Of a stretch of DNA of 64,000 nucleotides, positions 24,801 to 36,014 are shown one piece after another (the first letter of the stretch is position 1; each line of letters starts with the position of its first letter). The notes under the pieces are model-generated. The model searched no databases. It saw only the letters and a program-made list of their open reading frames with translations, and was not told where the DNA came from. The position numbers and the translations under genes are program-made. Origin of the DNA: Argopecten irradians (lineage: Eukaryota; Mollusca; Bivalvia; Pectinida; Pectinidae); the NCBI RefSeq assembly GCF_041381155.1, contig NC_091135.1:8547620-8611619 (forward strand), given 5' to 3'.

Positions 24801-25880
24801 AGGCATCCAACCTCATTAACTTTTTTAAAAATCTGATTAAAAACGATGTCAATTTGCTTTGTTCAATTATTGAAGAACGTTAACCCCATATCTATTTTGA
24901 TATGGACACTTTTTGTAGCACTATCGTGACGTCATAGGTACATCACATATACACATTACGTCACAACGTTACATCTAGTATGGATGTTGACAGTGTTTAT
25001 TCATGTAAACTCGATAACGTTCATGTTACATAACAACTCATGTAAGACCATCAATTCACGAAACATTGACACAACAAATACTACCTGATGTTACGAAAGA
25101 AATGTTTTTAAGCACCGAATGCATGTCAAAAGATATAGTATTGATAGACTTAAGACAAGAAAAGACATTCAACTACGCGTAACCTTTAGCTTATCGGAGA
25201 CGATAGGACTGTGGATAAGATTCCTGGTGACAACATACGGATTTTGAGTGGAATTTTGATTTACAACCAAGAAGACAGATATCATTATGGTTAAAACGCA
25301 AATCCTCGTCTTCACTTTAAAATATATTACATGTTTATCAAAGGATGTTACTTAATCTCATAAGTTAATATTATATCTCTCAAACAACGTTTTGATCCAA
25401 TTCTTTCACCAAAACATACACATCCATCCTCTTCAAAATCTACCCACAATGCGTGCATTGCCAAGATTATGAATATTTCAATTTCCAATTACCTTGAGAC
25501 ATAAAATAATGACACGAAGTTTGATATACAATATAGGAGGAGCTTTTACTAAAAGTCAACCCTGCTCTGCCAGGGAAATGACTGCTTATTACGCTGCACT
25601 TTTCAAACCAAATGATTCGCACTGCTGCCAATATTCCATAAAATGATATTCCATCAACAAAGGATTGTTATTAGGGCCAAATTTCATAAATATTCTCTAT
25701 TTTAAGGATTCCTTTAATTTAAATTATCCCATGAAAACTGGGCTCATGCCGACACGATGGTACGGTTCAGTAGCAAATTGGACAATGAGTTACATTTGGA
25801 GATTTGCTAAATACTTTCACCATGGAAGCGATGTTATTGTTTAATTATTAACTTTATACTTTACATACCTTGTGATAACA
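15887..25880. other. ~10 kb without supportable genes; may be intron of the coiled-coil gene
   Basis: No splice-bounded coding segment stands out on either strand. Because the coiled-coil gene lacks its 5' exons, part of this stretch is probably its intron. A weak candidate minus-strand exon around 16450-16540 (MSVQMNSERCRLQ...) has only a poor donor. A TATA-like tract with a good donor sits at 17847-17922 on the plus strand. Neither is strong enough to call. Confidence 0.4.
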
Positions 25881-25961
25881 ATGGACGGTAGTGGTTTGAC
25901 ACCACCACCGGATTCAACTGTGGTCCCTTCACCCATTACGACAGAAGCTGCCATCAACTAG
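25881..25961 (+). CDS. Possible first coding exon or broken N-terminus (MDGSGLTPPPDST...)
   Basis: An ATG opens 26 codons whose product looks protein-like rather than random: MDGSGLTPPPDSTVVPSPIT followed by TEAAIN, then TAG. It is Pro/Thr/Ser-rich, like the extracellular N-terminus of a receptor. The sequence just after the stop reads on as YPVH in a shifted frame, up to a good donor (CACAG|GTAAAT, GT at 25976). It could be a first exon using the weak donor CTA|GTATCC at 25961, a frame-broken exon, or chance. No downstream exons were recognised, so this is weak. Confidence 0.2.
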   Translation: MDGSGLTPPPDSTVVPSPITTEAAIN

Positions 25962-25975
25962 TATCCCGTTCACAG

Positions 25976-28900
25976 GTAAATGAATATCATCTTTAAGAGA
26001 CGAGTTTATGTAGCTAACATTAAAGTCACAATGGCAATATAAGAGTTTTCGTCTGCTTCATGCGCTGATCAAGTCTATATTGTGATATCAAATTATATGA
26101 TCAGGTATTGCCACCTAAAATTTATCTCCACATTCTTCTAATGCTTCAGTAATGTTCCAATGGAAGTCTTCATTCGTGGAAATTCTAGATTTATACTGCT
26201 ACCACATGAGTCTTGTATTTGCAACACTGATACAATATACGAGATCCAATTGATGAACTGAATAAATAGTCATTTTCACCTGCGCGGCGTATTAAATTTA
26301 AATCGAATATCTCACTGTCGATTTAAAGGCAGCGAGTCAACGTCTTACGCGGTGGGCTGCGATATATACAAATGATCCCTGTCGATCATTGTATCTATAC
26401 ATAAAGGGTATCTCATATCGTCAAACGTCTTTTATCATACCCACTGGTGCATAAAATGGTCCCTTTCATTGACATCTAGTAAACTCTCTCATCATATCAT
26501 GTACATACGTGTATGGAGTATATTATGCATTTTTCCTCATATTGTTTTTTATAGAAAATATAGTCTTTGAAATCTCTACCGTGCGTGCGTGTTGTGAGAA
26601 CAGTTCACCTGCGTAAATTTAATTTATTTTTAATTTAATTTTAATAAGTCTTAACTTAAAATAATTAAACTTTAATAAATTGATTCGTAGATTTCGTTGT
26701 CTATTGAAATCAGATAAGTACATCTTTTTGGTAACTTACAGCTTTCAAAAAACAACGCAATTCGTACTATTTAATATCTTTACTTATATTCTTACATACA
26801 TTTTAATCATACGTTTTGTTCCATGTGATAGGAGATATTTTTCAAAAACGTATATTCCTTACCATAGTATCACATAGCAATATGAGTGAGTGTGACTAAC
26901 ACTGGTCCATTATGCTTCACTCCCAACATATATTGCACAAAGTGTAATGTATAATAGTACCGAATCGCAATGCAACTCTCGTACATGTCATCTATATATG
27001 ATATCATATAGCAAATTGTTCCTAGATTCCTCATCCAGTTGCGACTTTCTTACCGTGGACTATATTTGACTTCGTCTTTAATCTTTAGTCAGAGAGCACA
27101 CATTTGAGGTTAAAATCACTGGCATAACTTTGTGTACTCAATCGGTAAACATGAGTGCTTTGTTGTGGCCATGGAAGTATGTAGCTTCCGTACATTAGAG
27201 ACTGGCTAACAGGTGAAATTGATTCTATTATATAGATACATATCTAACACATTACAACACGATCGAATCGATTACGGAACATTGAAATAAAAACAACATT
27301 AAGAATTACGGCAAAATATTGACATTATCTGTTTGTAATGTAATTATTGTGTGTTTGAATGTTTGACTTTGTTAGTAATTTTGACGCCAAACTACTACAG
27401 TTGTGTGACATGTTCTTGTAACAGGTTTGGTATGCCCTCACACTGTCCTGTTTTCATTGTAAACAAAGAGTAAAATTCCATTGGATAGTCTTTGCACTCA
27501 GATTCAGAGTTTGTTTGATGTTGACTTTGTTTAATGCATGTTTATCACATTGTGTAATTTCATTTTTAATGATCTTGTTCCTTGTTGATTTTGTCAACCC
27601 CTTGGAAATATGCACTTCCCTGTATATGACGTAGAAGTATTAAAACATTGGGACATTGGAAGAAATCATGTTATTGGATTTAGTCAAGCTACTATGACCA
27701 TTAAGTATATACTAAGCTATGTAGTACTTAAGTAATTTTTAGCAACATTTTTTGCAAACATTTCGACTTGGTTATATTAATGATTAGTGATGTGCGTTAA
27801 CTTGCTTGACAATTTAATTGATCATTCATCTCCATGAGCAAACTTCATTCATGTATTTCAAATTCAACGAATTTTATTCCAAAACGCAAATGGCGAACTT
27901 ATCGTAGTCATCGTCATCAAAGTATACCGTTAAATTGTTATAAATAGTCCGAAATATCTAATTGTCAACACTGAAATTATGCTTTCAAATATCAAAGTAC
28001 AAACTCTTGTTTCCCAGATAAATATGTAACTAAATAGTCAATTAGATAATAATCGGATGAAACATTATTTATAAAAGATGCTTAACGAGAGCTATGTTGA
28101 TTCCCGCATAGCTTGGATTTCTTATTTTTTTAGCATTTATTATGATATATCTAAAATAAAAAACACCATCCTATTCCGGTTTGTTTATTAACAAATATTA
28201 CTAAACATTATAAAGTATATGTCGTTCACAAGTATGGAATGCATTTATAAAGTTTGATAGATATACTACAGAATTTAATTATCTTACAAAACATAAATGG
28301 ATAGTCCTATCTCTGATACTTCCTCAAACTTAAAAAAGAAGGCATGATTTATTTCATTTTCCATAATGCCACGCACTTTCAAAAATAAACCTACGCGTGA
28401 AAGCATTTTATAAATATGATTAAAATTTCAAATGCACGCATGAATAGAATTGAAGGAAATATTTAAAATTACGGTACTCTATCAACTACATTTGTATGAT
28501 AGATTTACAGCTATTTCATTTTATCATAAGAATATATCGGAGATTTATCAGACACAAAGGTATTGCAGATTTTTAATTGCATTATCCTTTAATAAATACT
28601 TCTGAAAAAAATAACACAAACGTGCCTGATCATTTTGTCTTGTTTTCTATGGCTGTTGTGCGACTCGTCCATGCAGTAAATATGATGAGGATATAATTAT
28701 ATTCAATAACGTTAACTTATTTTTTCAGCTTTACTGACCCGTTATGGCAGTAAAAATGATTTTCAATTATATGTAATTTATTGGCCTTTAATGTGTTGTC
28801 CACGATATATCTGAAAACCGCATTGGAGATATCTAAAAACGCTTGTGTATTTTATATTTGATTTTATGTAATCCGCAAGGCTCTTTAAACTAAACTTTTG

Positions 28901-30633
28901 AACTTTCTATTTAAAATCCTTCTGGAAATGTTCCAAATGTGTCAACAGGATATCGGTCAAGTTCATTTAATCTTGATAAGTTTTTGATGATAACTTAACC
29001 GATTAATTAAGCATTATTGCATGACTGCACACCACATGTGACATAAAGAAATGAACGCATATTAATTTGAATGGATTCTCTCTTGGAATAGCTATGAAAT
29101 TGTTGACGTGAATATCCTATTAATGGTCTTTTTTATTCGAAAAACATTTAGTCAGCATGAAGAAAAGTATTATTTAAATGCAATCGTGAAACAAAAATTA
29201 TTGACATGAGTTATCGAAGATTGTACCGCAAAGTATGCATTAAATCTTTTGAATAACTTTCCTATGAACTAGAAAAGCCACTTAAATGCAGCGACATCCT
29301 AGGAAAATTGTGAAATTTATAGTTTATTATTTGGTTTTAAACTTGTTCATTCTAACGCATTTTAATTTAAATCAGGAATACGCTTTGCTATCAACACAAT
29401 GTAGAAGGCTACTTCAGAATATTGATTGCATTTTGCACTGCAGATTTCTCCAACTTAAACTATGTCAGAATATACTTAATGAAACTTTTGAGAGATGAAC
29501 CGCGGAAATAACAAAACAAATTGATAATAATAAATAATTAAGAAAATCCTAGACCGAATAGGACGATCATCGATTAATTTAATGCTGATAAACATTCACT
29601 AAATCAAAACAAGATCGTCTTTTGCTATTTGACAAATGACATCGCTGAACATGTTATACAATGTATGTTACTTGTTGCTCTAAAATAACATTGTAAAAAA
29701 TCAATCAGTCACATGGACAATCAACGATAAGTTAACTCCAAACAAAAAGGGAATAAAGTGAACCAACTCAAAATTGACAAAGTACAATGTGTTGATAGAA
29801 ACACCAGACAAAGAGGATCACTTACATCCTGGGGTTTTTTAGAATAGGAAACATAAAAATGATAGACCAGGAAACCGATAAATCAATAAACGATTAACTA
29901 TGAAACCGATTAACAAGAGTTAATAAAAAAAAACTTTTTTTCAAGTACTAATGTACTTCGTTTTCATATTAAATCTTTATGGGGAAAAATATTTATCCGA
30001 AATTTATGTTTACAAAAAAAAAAAAAAAAAAAAAAACAAAAACACATGGACATAACACTATTGACAGGTTTATATCTCTTTAACTGTAAGATACCTCATG
30101 ACATCACGTGATTCACTATCAGTGACGCGGCAATCAGACGTGAAAATCAACTGAATAAACGTTATTCAATGAGAAACGTGTACGAATAAACTAACAAACC
30201 AAATGTTGTAACATATGTCTTAATCCAGTCATTACGCCTGATATGCGATAATCCTCAACATATAAACGGGGGTCCTTATGACGCATGTGAAACCTGATCT
30301 ACAATGACATCTAAATGTAACTGATCATGACGTATGTGTTATAAACGCGTTGAGATGTGTTATGCTTTAAACATGCTGTGATAGGTCGTCAGTCGTTTAT
30401 TTCATAATCATATATCTTGTGATTTGAACAAGGATGTTTTTGCTACTCTATATTTGAAATATATATACTGGTACATATTCTTTGTTGGTAACAGATGGAT
30501 TGGGGTGACTGGATTATGTTTCTGTCGCCAAAAATGTTATTTATATTGCCTATATTACACAAAACCAGATTATGGTTTATATTTACTTTGAAATGTAGAA
30601 GTAAAGCTGCAACAAAATACCATCACAGACACG
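25976..30633. other. Intergenic or intronic AT-rich stretch
   Basis: No gene, RNA gene or ordered repeat was recognised. A few short AT-rich inverted and simple tracts are present, and a 23-base poly-A run lies just upstream of the next foldback element at 30014-30036. All open frames are short and unsupported. Confidence 0.45.
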
Positions 30634-30819
30634 AATATTCCGATTTTGCATATTACAGAGATATTACAGAGGTAGGTATTGATTGTGACGTCATATGTTT
30701 GCGAGCATAACGTCATACGTTTCGGAGAAAACGACGTGAATTGTGCTCACAAAATAATGACGTAACAATCGATACCTACCGGCAAGGGAGCTAACTCTGT
30801 AATATGCAAAGACGGAATA
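30634..30819. mobile_element. Foldback MITE with cAMP-response-like palindromes, ~185 bp
   Basis: The left arm (30636-30693: TATTCCG, TTTGCATATTACAGAG, GGTAGGTATTGATTGTGACG) is the reverse complement, with few mismatches, of the right arm (30756-30819). The right arm has an extra stretch CCGGCAAGGGAGCTAAC. The loop holds further ACGTCA-type motifs. There is no coding capacity. It is a non-autonomous terminal-inverted-repeat element or its remnant. Confidence 0.75.
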
Positions 30820-33252
30820 CTACACAACACTAGGGATCATCACATGGACTTTGCATTACTTTCACTGTTGGTAAGAAAATCGACAACTTCAATTGATTCT
30901 TTTAAATATATCTACGATGCTTCCAAATTCTTGGCAAGAAATGTATCGACACATTGCTATAGACAGGCCGTTGCATGAATAACTTCGTCTTAAATGTATC
31001 AACTTTGAGGGGGGACAAGACTGGCATATATCGTTTGTTTGATTATTGAAGTTTTAATTAATACATACAATATAACTCCAACACTTTTTGGTAATCATGA
31101 TTTCGGCAGTCATTTTGAGTCCAGCACACCACGTAGAACGTTTGATTTCCCACAATCTGAGCATGTCCTCTGCGTGACACTGGACAAACTGAGATGAGTA
31201 GGTTTATTCAAGCCTGCTCACAATTCATGAAAGTGAAAGTTGATTAAGAGATATTTATATTAATAAAAAGGATTTCAACGTGCTCTTCCCAAACAAAGCT
31301 TGGTGTTGAAAAATTAAAAGCAATCAATCTGTTCAATATTGTCTGAGCTTAATGTATTAAGTTGCTATCACGATTCTATTTCTAATACCCCATGCGTTGT
31401 AGGTGAAAATAGTGAATAATATACTCAATAACAAAAAAAAAAGATAATTTGAATTGATATCTATTATAAATACGGGTATTGAATTTGTAGAAAAATCATT
31501 GTAATATTTTGAGTTACGTTTACAAACACAGACGGGAGTTGAAGTATTGAAAATATTTCAAAACAATAACTCATCTTAATTTCGATAATTAATTGAAGTT
31601 GTCAGTGAGAGGAAAAGAATCAATATCAAGCATGTGTCGTCGTCATTGAAAAGAAATTGATTACCCCTAATACAGATAATTGAGTCCAAGTTGCATGAAC
31701 GGTTCCGTTACAACCAATTGAGTTAGATAGACGGGAATCCATTTACAGATCTAACCATTCATGCCATATAACATAAGAAAGATAATTTCAAACTCTTGAT
31801 TTTCTATGTTGCACAATGCGTGGAGAATTATGCATTTAATTATTGATGTCGCTCTCACTTACCATGATCATTTGTACGTATATGGTCAATATTGTTTAGA
31901 CGGTTATGATATACGGCATTCGAATTGTGACTCGGCGTAATATTTCTGAGTAAATAATATGGCGCTGCCTTGCTGTATCTTTTCTCTAGCGATATTTGGT
32001 AGAGCTAACCATATAGAGTGACGAATACATAAGCACAATTGTATTTCAATTAATTACCATGAAAGTTGTTTTTTCTGTTTTGTAACGAAAATCTTGAAAA
32101 TAGTAGCCGCGAAAGAAAGTCATTTTATAGTAATTAGTCTCTGCTTATTCTTTCATACTTTTACCGTTATATTAACGTGTATACAATGCATACAAAGCTG
32201 GAAATATCAATCAGATGATAAAACAATTTTTTTATGTGTAATTTAACTCGTGAAATATGAATTGCAAGAGTATATTAATTTAACGCTTTTTAGGAAATCA
32301 ATAAAAGTTATATTTATCATTACATTATAACGTTAACATAAATCATTGTTAATTTGATTTTTTGTTCGCTGTCATACTTGATGTTTCAAGCAACGGTCGA
32401 GTGATCAAAGGGTCTTCTATTTTGCGATGTTCAAAGTCAACAACAGACAAAATTCATTAATCATTTTTGTGTCAACATTTCACATTATAATGATTTAACT
32501 GATAGTTTGGTTTAACATAGAGAAACTACTCTTTTTGCCCCTGCTTTTTAATGAATAAAAGTGGGTTAATAGGACCGATGTACACGGAAAGAAAAGTGAC
32601 TTCACCATCATTTACATACATTTTAAAAACAATTCGAATTTGGTTGCATACAAATTGTTAAACTTTCGAAGAAAAGTCCATATTTTCATTCCTGTCAATC
32701 GAAACACAGTGTCTCGTGCACCTTATGATAATTTCTTTTACAATTTTTTGATCAGTATTTTGTATTGCAATATGGAAAATCTATGGAAGTGGCTTATTTA
32801 TATTCTGATATGCAATTGGCATTAACAAAATATTATAACTAACAATGAATGTTTATAAATAGATACTACAGAACATAACAAAACAGTATAATGTGGGTAA
32901 ACATATACTTAGGGGATACAATCACAGAATCGAAGTATATTTCATAATTTAGCAAGTTTAAATCACAAATGGACATGTATAGACACCTTACCAAATAGTC
33001 TTCATGTGGAGGATATCTATAGCATCGATAGGCTGGAGATTGGGCGCTCTGGTCATCAGACACGTTGTTAATTATTTGTTTATTTATCCTGCAACTGTCC
33101 CACATACTGACCGATAACTACTGCCGGATAAACTTGTGCTTTATCCGTCAATACGATATGCTTTATCCGTCAATACGATCATGTGAATTTGTTCCATATC
33201 TAACGGAACTTTTTCTAACTTGACCCAGAACTTGAACCTTCCGGTGAATGAA
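30820..33252. other. Intergenic stretch without recognisable genes
   Basis: AT-rich, with only short unsupported open frames. I see no tandem array or transposon end here. Confidence 0.45.
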
Positions 33253-33304
33253 ACGTCATTCAGTCCCGCTAAAACGTGACGTCACATTCATCGAAATGAC
33301 GTCA
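33253..33304. promoter_or_regulatory. Cluster of CRE-like TGACGTCA sites
   Basis: Two perfect palindromic TGACGTCA sites (33277-33284 and 33297-33304) lie exactly 20 bases apart, with a further half site (AACGTCAT) at 33252-33259. They sit 25-75 bases upstream of an ATG with a good first-exon donor. Such sites bind CREB/ATF factors in animals. The spacing of two DNA turns and the nearby exon suggest a promoter. However, the foldback element at 30634 also carries this motif, so a repeat origin is possible. Confidence 0.4.
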
Positions 33305-33328
33305 TTTTTACGATATCGAAAATCTCGT

Positions 33329-33364
33329 ATGGCGGTGTCGTCTTTTTCTTGGCTCATGACAAAG
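33329..33364 (+). CDS. Candidate first coding exon (MAVSSFSWLMTK)
   Basis: ATGGCGGTG opens a 12-codon phase-0 segment that ends exactly at a strong donor, AAAG|GTATGT. It lies just downstream of the CRE-like cluster. The bases here are more GC-rich than the surroundings. No matching downstream exon was recognised on the plus strand, so the product cannot be named and the call rests on promoter-like context plus donor quality. Confidence 0.25.
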
Positions 33365-33638
33365 GTATGTATTGTTAAGTAATTCTTTAATGGGTATTTA
33401 TTGCTATTTGAGTATTTTCATTTCCTTTCAGTGATATATCACCCTGAATAGAATTACGGTTACTGTTTGTGAATGCGCTTATTTATTTCCCACGGCAGTA
33501 AAAAGGAGTACACTCTCATTCGGTTAAGTGAATGAATCTTTACCTCCGCATCAAAGAAGCGTCTCGCTTCGAGCGAAACAAAGTAAGGAAGTGTCAATTT
33601 GCTTTCGTTTTGAAAGCCATAATGGTTGCAGGATAAAC

Positions 33639-33788
33639 AGAATACACGGTTAGTATCTTACAATACAAGTTTTATTTTGGTGCTCGACACGGAAAGCCGA
33701 GATGACTCGGCAAAGCCTCGTCATCTCGGCTTTCCTAAGTCTCGCACCAAAATAAACCTTATATTGTAAGATACTAACCGTGTATTCT
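33639..33788. mobile_element. 150-bp near-perfect foldback element
   Basis: The left arm starts AGAATACACGGTTAGTATCT and the right arm ends AGATACTAACCGTGTATTCT. The pairing continues inward through TTTATTTTGGTG / CACCAAAATAAA to a GC-rich centre (GCCGAGATGAC / GTCATCTCGGC), with a loop of only about 12 bases. It would form a long hairpin and has no coding capacity. It is probably a MITE. Confidence 0.8.
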
Positions 33789-34777
33789 CTATATATCATG
33801 TGCTATAAACTGATTGGATGACAAGATAAACTTTAACTGAACTACTTTTTCCTTAAGGTCACGTCACTATTTGTCAACAGTACTATTAGATATTTTAAAG
33901 TTACACAAAGCGAGTGTCTCGCATAACATTCAAAACATAAAATCTAGTGTAAATACCATACTCGTATACTTTCTATGTAATTACATGTACAACAACTCTG
34001 GAGAGATTTGTTAACCGTTAACTGTTGAACAGACTTTTTCTGCATATTTGACAATCTTGAGACATTACATTTCATCCATTGTGGTTGTTATGCACTGAGG
34101 TCGTATTCAAAGTAACAAAATAAATTCAAAATAAATCCTTGCAAATCTTTCATATTCGATGATAGACTTGGTACGTTGAACCATAAACGAAAACATATAT
34201 GTCGCACTAAATGTCAACGTCTTTGATGTAAGTTATACTGCGCCATCGTCATAAAAAAATTGTATAACCAATAAAGTTTTTGATGGTTGTAAACTTTCAT
34301 TTCAACATACGAAATGTACCTATTTTATTGGTGTTGAACGTTTTTTTTTTTCTTTTCAAGCACACGGGCGCAAAAACTAAAATAAATTTTATAGGACGAA
34401 TTCTTTCATTGTGTACAATCTACAAACGTATTGCCTGTAACATTCATTCATTTGTATCTATCATAGTTCTGGTTCTTATGTTTAAATGTCCAACCCGCCT
34501 TTGACGTTGCAACAATTACAGTTACTCTGACAGGATGTTTAACAATAGAAACACGATGTAGACAAACTACAGTTAGCATTACCCAACATTCCTTATGGTT
34601 ATAAGAAAATGGGTATTGACTGGCAAGCGTGACCTCACATCAACACTTGGAGCTTAACAAGAAATATAGGACAAAATCACCATTATCATTATCAATATCA
34701 TAATCATAAAATTTATTATTGACCTTCTGAGACCACGATTGCAGAGTCTAGATTAATTCTGCAAATTACCTCATGAT
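33789..34777. other. Intergenic stretch
   Basis: No supported feature; AT-rich with short open frames only. Confidence 0.45.
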
Positions 34778-35102
34778 CGTCCTTGATAATCAAGGGGTTA
34801 CTTTCACTGTCATTATATCCACTCTTAAACTATTTCATAGCAAAATGGAATCTTCTATGTTTGACAGCAAATAAGAAGGTATAGTTCAGTACTTTGATGA
34901 AATGATGAATTGAATAATGATATACTGTGGATGACTGTGTGGCTTTGAAGTTGACCGTCGCTTTCTTTGTAATATTGAAGGTAATCTCTGCAGGCCTATG
35001 GTTGGGCATGCTTTTTCTCCAGAACTGACTTCACTTTTACAATGAGACAGTCCCGGGGTGGATATAACGACAGTGAAAGTAACCCCTGGACAATCGAGGA
35101 TG
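34778..35102. mobile_element. Foldback MITE, family F, 325 bp
   Basis: The left end CGTCCTTGATAATCAAGGGG plus TTACTTTCACTGTCATTATA pairs with the right end, GATATAACGACAGTGAAAGT plus AACCCCTGGACAATCGAGGA. The interior matches the reverse complement of the 9325-9628 element (GTGTGGCTTTGAAGTTG, CTGCAGGCCTATGGTT). It is non-autonomous. Confidence 0.8.
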
Positions 35103-36014
35103 TCTCACTACATTAGCTGTTAATATTTTGCATTGCAATATTTCTTTTATATCCTTGCTTTCATTTTACCCACTTGCTCATTTCCGAAATAACCGTTATC
35201 AAACGAGGACATTTAAACAAGCAGTTTGTAATAGGTAGTGAACTAGTGAACTTACACATCTTAAAAGTACAAGTATACTTCCAGTGAGGAGATTAAACCA
35301 ATCTTTGAAAATTCCAAGGGTCAGCTTTTAATGACAGTGTTGTTCAATCATACAGTCTAGGGGACATTGACACTTTTCAAACATTGCACTCAGCGATGTA
35401 TATATATTATATCTAGTTATATATTACTAGCATTGTGGTGAATGTATGATAAATTGAAATGTATGACCTTGTAGGATAACAATAAAGGTCTACAAAGGTG
35501 ATACGGTACAGTATTGGAAAAAAAACATTGTAAAATATTCATATTGTGAATTCTTAAATTAGCTTCGTGACTCTCTTTGAAAGATGTTTTGTGAAATGAA
35601 TAATATCCTCATGTATTTCTATTATTTGTCGTGCAAACATGTTGATATTCATTCTTCAATTAAAATTGTTGTTTCTAACAATGATGTTTTCCTAATACAT
35701 TATTCAATATTTGAAATGAAACATATAACTCATATCATTTTTATCTTTATAGTGTGTGTGTGTGTGTTTTTTTTCTTCTTCTCGTTTTGTTTTGTTTCTT
35801 TGTTCCAAGGATACGTGTAAGACTACGATGTCTGATAATAGCCATTGATCGCCAGATCTTTTGTGATTAAACTAAAAATGAAAATGATTATATATTAAAC
35901 GGAAATCTTATAGAATTTCTTGTCTACCCGGTTTATCTGGTTATTGCTTAGAAGAGTGTATCATCCTATTAACGACCACGGCCATTTAAGGACCGTGTGT
36001 CTTGATGTCCCTTT

